Shown here: positions 58,554-64,000 of the stretch, piece by piece
How the letters are laid out: every line of letters begins with the position of its first letter
How positions within the stretch are numbered: the first letter of the stretch is position 1
DNA from: Thiodiazotropha sp040793985
Lineage (GTDB): Bacteria; Pseudomonadota; Gammaproteobacteria; Chromatiales; Chromatiaceae
Assembly (NCBI GenBank): GCA_040793985.1
Contig: JBFNJI010000051.1
Span: 28,858 to 92,857, forward strand
DNA length: 64,000 bases
Direction of reading: 5' to 3'
Translations under genes and position numbers: made by a program
Notes under the pieces: generated by a model
Told to the model about the DNA's origin: nothing
The model's database searches: none
The model's input: the letters and a program-made list of their open reading frames with translations, nothing else

Positions 58554-59959
58554 GTGACTAACTTACAATCTATTAGGAAAACGCAACTAGATGTATGCAA
58601 CATGAAGATGCTGAAGAAAAACGTAGAAAATTATTTTTCACTAATCTGGTCACGCCCTACTACTGAAGTCGCGAAAGAATTGGGAATTAAGATGTGGCAG
58701 TGGGAAAACTATGTCGCAGACTGCAGGTACCCAAACCTCCACGGGGCTATTGGGCCCGTGTCGCATCCGGTAGAAAGCCAAAACAACCTGCTCTTCCTGC
58801 CTATCGTGAGGAACTGGCTAAGAAACTCAGACAGACCACAAAGTCATCAAGCCAAGTTCGCCTCACAAAATTACAGCTGGGATTTCTTGAAAAAGCGCTA
58901 AATGAGCTAAACCATGCAGGTATCGATACAGCTGCCTGTAAGGTGATCGGTGATGGAATTAAATCAGCTCCTGCCGAGTTACTCAGTCAGATTCTGATTG
59001 TAATCCAAAACCGATATGAAAAATGGATTAGTGATCGTTCTTCGGCAGGCAGTCAACATGCTGCATTTACAAGCCTGAGAAATTTAGTCGATAAGCTGCT
59101 ACCTCACGTTAAAGAGCAGGTTGTAGTTTTTCGTCCAAAAAGAGACAGGCAAGATAGGGAAAGATATGGTCCTACACTGACGATAAAGACGACTAACGAT
59201 TTTCTACGGAGGATTTCACAGCTTTCACGCATTGCAAAAGATCAACGATTGACCTATCTCGTCGTCGACATGTCTGGATTAGACCATGCTTGGTCTCTAA
59301 GCCATATCTATTCACCAAATAACTATAATAAATCCGATAGTTACCTGTGCGTGTCATCAAAAGAGATATGGGTCAAGATAGACATGGAGAATGAATGGAC
59401 ACGCAACAATTTTGAGTCTGAGCGGATTGCTCTGGTTGATCTTGGGTCAATTGAGCTCTTGCCACAGGAGGATCGACCGCTTCCAGGAAGAATCAGGCGA
59501 TCCTGGATCAAACCCTATGAAAATCGTCTCAACGCATTACGACAGGCCAATGCGATATATGACTCTCTGGTGGAGGCTACCTATGATATGGAGAAGGATA
59601 TACCCAGTGAACAACTGGCCATATTCGATCGACTGATATTCTCGGGAAACGGGGAGGGGCCATTTGTTAAAGCGAGACAGGCATGGCGAGGCCTTGAGCA
59701 TGATCTTGAGCGCTGGGAGAAGGAACTAGAGGCTGAGAAACTCAGCCTTTGTCAGGATGTCTTAGGTATTGATGTTGGTAATATCATCGTTGTGGACTCC
59801 GGTAAAAGCACAGTGAGAATGGCTGTCGAGAGTATGAATTTATTCCCATCTGACGAACACATTATGTTCAGCATATGGGGAAAGCGCTTCCGCAAGGATG
59901 GCTTGCCAGGAAAAAGGGATGAGAGCTTCATCATAGAAGTCTCCAACGATTCGGACTAG
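58554..59959 (+). pseudogene. Unknown gene with a single-base frameshift
   Basis: The N-terminal frame (GTG 58554 or ATG 58602) encodes YFSLIWSRPTTEVAKELGI and then leaves register. From about 58690 another frame continues with VAVGKLCRRLQVPKPPRGYWARVASGRKPKQPALPA and runs 420 residues to 59959. The phrase 'VWSRPMT.VAKEFGISDVAL.KIC..L.VPKPPRGYW' is one I know from a mobile-element-associated family of unknown function. Loss of one base near ATTAAGATG explains the break. It could also be a sequencing error. Confidence 0.7.
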
Positions 59960-60230
59960 AAAATTCTTCATCATTACAGAGGTAGCGCAAGTAACAGATA
60001 ACTCATTGTTTCTATATGAATTACTCTGATTTCAGCGCGGCTGTCTGTCACATCATAGTGCCTATCCCGAAAAAATAATTTTTTCCAACAACCAAATTAC
60101 TGATTACCTACCTCCTGAGTGCGTACAGATGGGCTGGTTTGTGAATGAGAGAGTAGAGGCTAGGCCTTGATACAGGGATGTAGCAGCGGATGAAAGGCCG
60201 CACAAACCTATTACTTAGCAAGATATGTCT

Positions 60231-60518
60231 TTAATCGTGCCGAGAAAGAGCATCAAGTTCTTTTCTGACGCGTTCTGAAAGCGCTTTCAGGTCTGAGTGT
60301 CCATGCTTTTCCTGATAAGCCAGTGTCAGCAGGGTAAGGGGGTGGATTTTAAGAACACTGGCAAGTGCCTCGATCTTATCTAGCGTTGGGCTCTTGAGAC
60401 CGCGCTCCAGTGTGCTGAGATAGGTCCGGCTGGAGACTAGCCCAAATGCCTCCTGGGACAGCCCCTGGGCATTACGAAACCGGCGTAGGGCTTTGCCAAA
60501 CGCGGGATTGATCTTCAC
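60231..60518 (-). CDS. XRE-family regulator
   Basis: A 95-residue Cro/CI-type protein: FGKALRRFRNAQGLSQEAFGLVSSRTYLSTLERGLKSPTLDKIEALASVLKIHPLTLLTLAY is a complete HTH_XRE domain, followed by a short charged tail. The start is GTG at 60518; the ATG just upstream meets a stop after two codons. A dyad upstream (60564-60588) may be its operator. Confidence 0.85.
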   Translation of the reverse strand: MKINPAFGKALRRFRNAQGLSQEAFGLVSSRTYLSTLERGLKSPTLDKIEALASVLKIHPLTLLTLAYQEKHGHSDLKALSERVRKELDALSRHD

Positions 60519-60563
60519 GGGGTCATCTCATATGAATCCATACCCCGATCTTGTCTTGATGCG

Positions 60564-60588
60564 CACTATAGAGCTACAATCTATAGTG
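60564..60588. promoter_or_regulatory. Dyad upstream of the XRE gene
   Basis: CACTATAG (60564-60571) and CTATAGTG (60581-60588) form a perfect 8-bp inverted repeat with a 9-base spacer. Both arms contain a TATAG core that could belong to -10 boxes, so a bound regulator would occlude the promoter. Confidence 0.5.
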
Positions 60589-60817
60589 TTCATTTTGTAT
60601 TATTTCTTACTGGTTTCTTGAGCGCTAACCAGCCTTTACACAGACAAATTTCATGATATCTGTAGTACTAACAGACGGAAATAATCATTTGCCTTAGAAA
60701 TGGAATGATAAATCGATGTGGTGATGCGGAAGTACCTGACGGGATTCGTGCCGGAAGGATCTGCAAAAATTATTTTTTCAAATTAATTGACTGGAAAATG
60801 TAACAAGGAGCGTAGAA

Positions 60818-62095
60818 GTGAATGCTTGCCATTTCTTACCATTTAAATTCTATACCCAGAAGGGAGTCACGATAGCAGGGGCGATTGTAAAGGGTTGCCT
60901 ATTCGCTACCTGTTTCATGTTTATAGTATCTGGATGTACTGCGACAACACCTGAAAAAAAGAATAATCAAGTCTCTGAATACAAGGGATTTTCTCTACAT
61001 TACGACAGCAATATAAGGGCGACGCCCCGTGATACATACTACGCCTTGGTAGAAAGCACAGGAGAATCCCAGTGGCGGATCGTCAAGATAGATAAAAAAC
61101 CGCTCAGTAGAAGGGGGTTCAACAGTGAGATCATCGCTATAGATCTGGAAGAAATGCGGATTTGGCCAGCCTATTCATCAAAACATATCAGTAGAGCGGG
61201 TACGACTTTTGTGTGTATGAAAGGCGGGCACATGTCTGATGCCCACAAGGCAGGGTCCTATAACGGGTGCAATAGTAATCTTATTTCTGCTGGTTGGACG
61301 TTAGAGCGGGTCTGGGGCGAAAAGGTTGTGGTTGAACCTGATCCTGAAAAGATTGCTAGTGTCCTGGATGTGACAGGTCTTCTTCGCGAAGTTCAGAACT
61401 GTGACATGTCGAGGAACGATGATGATAAGTTCTTAAGCATGATACAGGTTGTGCCTAAAGTTACCGATGAAAGTGGATTGTATGCAGGTGAGGATCTGAT
61501 TAATGTAAAACGCTATATCAAGGGTAAGAAAGCAGGCTGTCCGGTTAAAGAGTCAGTAAAATACGCTGTAAGTATTAGCGAAAAGCCTGGGATTCCTTAC
61601 GAAATCAGTATCGTACCAAGAAAGTATACAAAGCTCGATTTTGACTCAAAGGGGTTGGAATTGTCCCCACAAGTCACAATTCACAGAAAATTGTTCAAGA
61701 TCTTTGATATCTCTGAGTCGTTGGATGGAGATGAATTAGCAATATTCGTCCATCGTCTGAATGCTGCTGGTGGCAGGCCCTATGTCAGTTTTGATATTGA
61801 GAATAAAACTGATAGATATCTGACGATACGTTCGATATCAGTACATCTCAAGAATGAAGTCTATACACAAGGCTTCGGTGGTAATCAGATGGTGATTCCA
61901 CCACTCAGCAAAGCGACAAAAACACTGCGTCTCCCATACAAGGCAGAAAGAGATATTCAGGTGAGGCTTAGTCGGAGTGAGGCTAAGAGAAATGACTTAT
62001 CTATTGGATTTTCTGCACTGTATGACGATGTAGGAGGCCAAAAGACATTTTTTAGACAGAAAAAGGTTAAATACGCCAAGATATTGAATCTTTAA
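60818..62095 (+). CDS. Predicted lipoprotein of unknown function
   Basis: A 425-residue protein with an unusually long N-terminal extension before a hydrophobic run ending FIVSGC, a probable lipobox (Cys about residue 40). The mature part begins with a polar linker (TPEKKNNQVSEYKGF) and shows no domain I recognise; several cysteines (TFVCMKGG, GCNSN, QNCDMS, KAGCPV) could form periplasmic disulfides. The start is GTG at 60818 with AAGGAG upstream. It leads a group of three exported proteins. Confidence 0.7.
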   Translation: MNACHFLPFKFYTQKGVTIAGAIVKGCLFATCFMFIVSGCTATTPEKKNNQVSEYKGFSLHYDSNIRATPRDTYYALVESTGESQWRIVKIDKKPLSRRGFNSEIIAIDLEEMRIWPAYSSKHISRAGTTFVCMKGGHMSDAHKAGSYNGCNSNLISAGWTLERVWGEKVVVEPDPEKIASVLDVTGLLREVQNCDMSRNDDDKFLSMIQVVPKVTDESGLYAGEDLINVKRYIKGKKAGCPVKESVKYAVSISEKPGIPYEISIVPRKYTKLDFDSKGLELSPQVTIHRKLFKIFDISESLDGDELAIFVHRLNAAGGRPYVSFDIENKTDRYLTIRSISVHLKNEVYTQGFGGNQMVIPPLSKATKTLRLPYKAERDIQVRLSRSEAKRNDLSIGFSALYDDVGGQKTFFRQKKVKYAKILNL

Positions 62096-62135
62096 TCGTT
62101 CTGTAACGGTAGGGTGAGCTTCAAAGGAGAAGGTT

Positions 62136-63032
62136 ATGGCGACAGGGAAATTGGTCAGGGTTGTGACTCTGAGTGTTCTTGCACTCTTATATGGTTCCGT
62201 CGATGCAGAACAAGTCATAGATGAGAATTCTGTAGGGTCCTCATCAGCAACTATTTCATTTGCGTCACATATAGCGCAAGCTGCAAATCTCAGTGGTGTT
62301 CTGGATCAGGAATTATTCTTACCAGAGGATACACTTGATGGTACACGGTCTGCTGCAAGTCGATCACTTGATTTGGGTATGGCAGCAGGAACGGCAAGTG
62401 GTGCTTTTACCTCTGGAGCGGTCTCTCCGGGTATGGGGGCAAGTCTATGGGTAATCTCCGCTTTACTAGCATCACGGGGTAGTCTGGCCTCAGAAGCGTA
62501 TTCACGACTCTTTGTCTGGATGCCCCTTGAAAAGGCGAGTAATAAAAGTGAAGCGACTGGCCTTCTCACGTCACTGTATGTCGATGCAGTCCAGAACGCT
62601 TTACCTGACCATTCTATAGAAAAGATCAAACCGGGGATAAGAAATGGTGGTTTAAGGGGCTTAAGCCTCAAAATATCGGGACCGAAGTGTCCAGATGGGT
62701 GTATTCAACCAGTCTTCTACATTGATGACCCGGAGACTGGTAAGGCACCTGCTATCCTCGGTGGCTATGATGCCTATGTATGGAAGGTAAAAGGAGGGAA
62801 TGAAAAATCAAACTTTATTCCTCAGGGTAAGAGATATTTTCCGATGAGTCAGGAGGAATTAACAAAAAAAGACCGCGTGACTTTCTATCAGGAAATAAGT
62901 ACGAGACTCCCCAGATGGGTATTTCTCTATATCGCACCGCACGAAAAGGGTTCACCAGTGCCGGTTATATTTCATAAGGGGAAACCACACTATTTTATAA
63001 AACCTCAGTTTGATTCTATTTCAGCACGATAA
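62136..63032 (+). CDS. Predicted secreted protein of unknown function
   Basis: A 298-residue protein with a standard signal peptide (basic start, hydrophobic core LSVLALLYGS, probable cleavage at VDA/EQ). A glycine/alanine/serine-rich segment (GMAAGTASGAFTSGAVSPGMGASLWVISALLASRGS) around residues 80-115 could insert in a membrane. The C-terminal half is globular, with a close cysteine pair (GPKCPDGCIQPVFYIDD). AAAGGAGAAGG precedes the ATG. No family recognised. Confidence 0.7.
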   Translation: MATGKLVRVVTLSVLALLYGSVDAEQVIDENSVGSSSATISFASHIAQAANLSGVLDQELFLPEDTLDGTRSAASRSLDLGMAAGTASGAFTSGAVSPGMGASLWVISALLASRGSLASEAYSRLFVWMPLEKASNKSEATGLLTSLYVDAVQNALPDHSIEKIKPGIRNGGLRGLSLKISGPKCPDGCIQPVFYIDDPETGKAPAILGGYDAYVWKVKGGNEKSNFIPQGKRYFPMSQEELTKKDRVTFYQEISTRLPRWVFLYIAPHEKGSPVPVIFHKGKPHYFIKPQFDSISAR

Positions 63033-63042
63033 GGATTTAATT

Positions 63043-63255
63043 ATGAAGAGTATGTTTAGGGTGATGATGATTTTACTAGTGCTGACTACGATGTCTGGTT
63101 GTGCATCATCGCCAAAAAATAATTTTTCTGATCAAAATAAATCAGACTCAAAAGAATATGCAACAAGTTTTGGTAGGAATTGGCATGAGTTTTGGGCATC
63201 TCCTTTTGGTAAGTTGATGCTATTTGGGTTTACTTCACGGTATCCAATTAATTAA
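63043..63255 (+). CDS. Small predicted lipoprotein
   Basis: A 70-residue protein with signal peptide and lipobox MSGC (Cys about 19), a short polar linker and an aromatic tail (RNWHEFWASPFGKLMLFGFTSRYPIN). AAGGA lies seven bases before the ATG. It follows the secreted protein by 10 bases and is probably in the same operon. Confidence 0.7.
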   Translation: MKSMFRVMMILLVLTTMSGCASSPKNNFSDQNKSDSKEYATSFGRNWHEFWASPFGKLMLFGFTSRYPIN

Positions 63256-63620
63256 CAGTTATCCTAACCCACATTTAAATTGTATTAACTCAAAATGGAA
63301 GTTTGAATGAAGTTTTGATGGGCTATTGACACTTTATCAACGAACGGCTAACCTGAGTTAAGGTAGCTTGCCTTAAAAAGACAGTCGCACTGCAGTCTAT
63401 TCTGACATGCATTAAAAAACATCTATTTGATTCATCTCGCATCGAATCGCACGAACTAACCGGCTCGTAAGCATCTTAATTTGCACACTAGCTGTATCAT
63501 AAAAAAATAAAGTCAATCACGGTAAATCCGTGTTCTGCGTTGTGCGCATTTCTTATTCTCTGTTCATCTGCCACTTATTCAACAACGTAGGTTAGTGGCG
63601 AAGAAACACGGAAGAGGAAA
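63256..63620. other. Gap with no gene seen
   Basis: 365 AT-rich bases. It holds a TTAAGG/CCTTAA dyad (63358-63376), possibly ending the upstream operon, and a CACGG/CCGTG dyad near 63519. I see no coding frame I would support and no copy of the tRNA-fMet 3' end. Confidence 0.5.
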
Positions 63621-63917
63621 ATGGGAAAGTCTAAAAGAGAAGATACTGACAAGAAGGCCCTAGTGAGAATACAGCAGAAAAATCGATTCGATATTATCGA
63701 CCAGCCTACTGAGGGCAAATATTATTTGAGTACGAAACTCAAGACTGAGTCGACAGTTGAATTACTCTCAGATGCCATTAAGGATTTAATTGAGGGCGCA
63801 TGTGAATATCTTCATATTGAAAGTATTTCGGTAATACCTGGTTTCGTACTTACGGAAAAATCATTTGTGCCAATTATTGAGCTTGAGTGCGAGAAATTTC
63901 TACAGGATATGACGTAA
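63621..63917 (+). CDS. Unknown small protein
   Basis: A 98-residue, charged, soluble protein of no family I recognise. The first 12 residues are highly basic and acidic (GKSKREDTDKKAL), followed by a compact alpha/beta pattern (ISVIPGFVLTEKSFVPIIELECEKFL). GAGGAAA lies before the ATG. Confidence 0.55.
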   Translation: MGKSKREDTDKKALVRIQQKNRFDIIDQPTEGKYYLSTKLKTESTVELLSDAIKDLIEGACEYLHIESISVIPGFVLTEKSFVPIIELECEKFLQDMT

Positions 63918-64000
63918 GCTTCCCCGTCAAGTTGACAGTTCAAAACTAGAGTTTTTCCGGTCCTGATTGGCGTAAACGGTGGGTGGTAATCCACCGAGGG

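Noticed and set aside
60160..60215. The string GGATGTAGCAGCGGATGAAAGGCCGCAC read as a possible intron or IS end
   Set aside because: No reverse transcriptase, domain V-like fold or paired terminus could be seen nearby.
38815..64000. The second attachment site (a copy of the tRNA-fMet 3' end)
   Set aside because: No stretch resembling the T-arm and CCA end of the tRNA was found by eye; the island edge is probably outside the window.

Overview
The window looks like a gammaproteobacterial chromosome. The order greA / yhbY (divergent) / rlmE-ftsH-folP-glmM-tpiA-secG-tRNA-Leu(GAG) ... tRNA-fMet matches the E. coli greA to metY neighbourhood, with a complete 14-gene nuo operon (complex I) between the two tRNA genes, as in many non-enteric gammaproteobacteria. 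I cannot name the species from this sequence alone.

Layout. 1-8.1 kb: the 3' end of accA, tilS, a DUF5666 lipoprotein, a membrane-anchored AraC regulator divergent from a hydrolase/methyltransferase pair, a DUF123 (GIY-YIG-like) protein and two thioredoxin-family genes. 8.3-13.2 kb: carA and carB, split by a GxxExxY gene inside an inverted-repeat-bounded cassette. 13.4-20.9 kb: the conserved greA to secG block and tRNA-Leu. 21.1-35.9 kb: nuoA to nuoN, with a second, gene-less copy of the same cassette between nuoK and nuoL. 36.1 kb: tRNA-fMet. From there to the window end lies a variable island. It opens with four phased integrase-arm-like repeats, a repressor, an excisionase-like gene and a tyrosine recombinase, followed by unknown genes. 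Next come a complete type I-E CRISPR-Cas locus (cas3, cse1, cse2, cas7, cas5, cas6e, cas1, cas2 and a 62-repeat array), an IS91-type transposase, a decayed helicase, an AbiEi/AbiEii pair, a frameshifted gene, another XRE regulator and three predicted exported proteins of unknown function. The other edge of the island was not found in the window.

The most striking signal is a two-repeat, degenerate mini-CRISPR on the minus strand between cas3 and cse1 (43803-43892). It keeps the exact 61-bp type I-E period, the intact 5' handle (ATGAACCG) and a 32-nt guide. The first 17 guide positions match a site 34 bp beyond the mini-array, preceded by AAG, the type I-E PAM. The only mismatches in that stretch are at positions 6 and 12, which Cascade flips out and does not read. 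The match stops at position 18, and the site covers the -35 box of the predicted cse1 promoter. This is the architecture expected of a Cas-regulating guide RNA (CreR-like): Cascade loaded with this RNA would sit on, but not cut, its own operon's promoter and hold expression down. The same site touches the guide RNA's own predicted -35 box.
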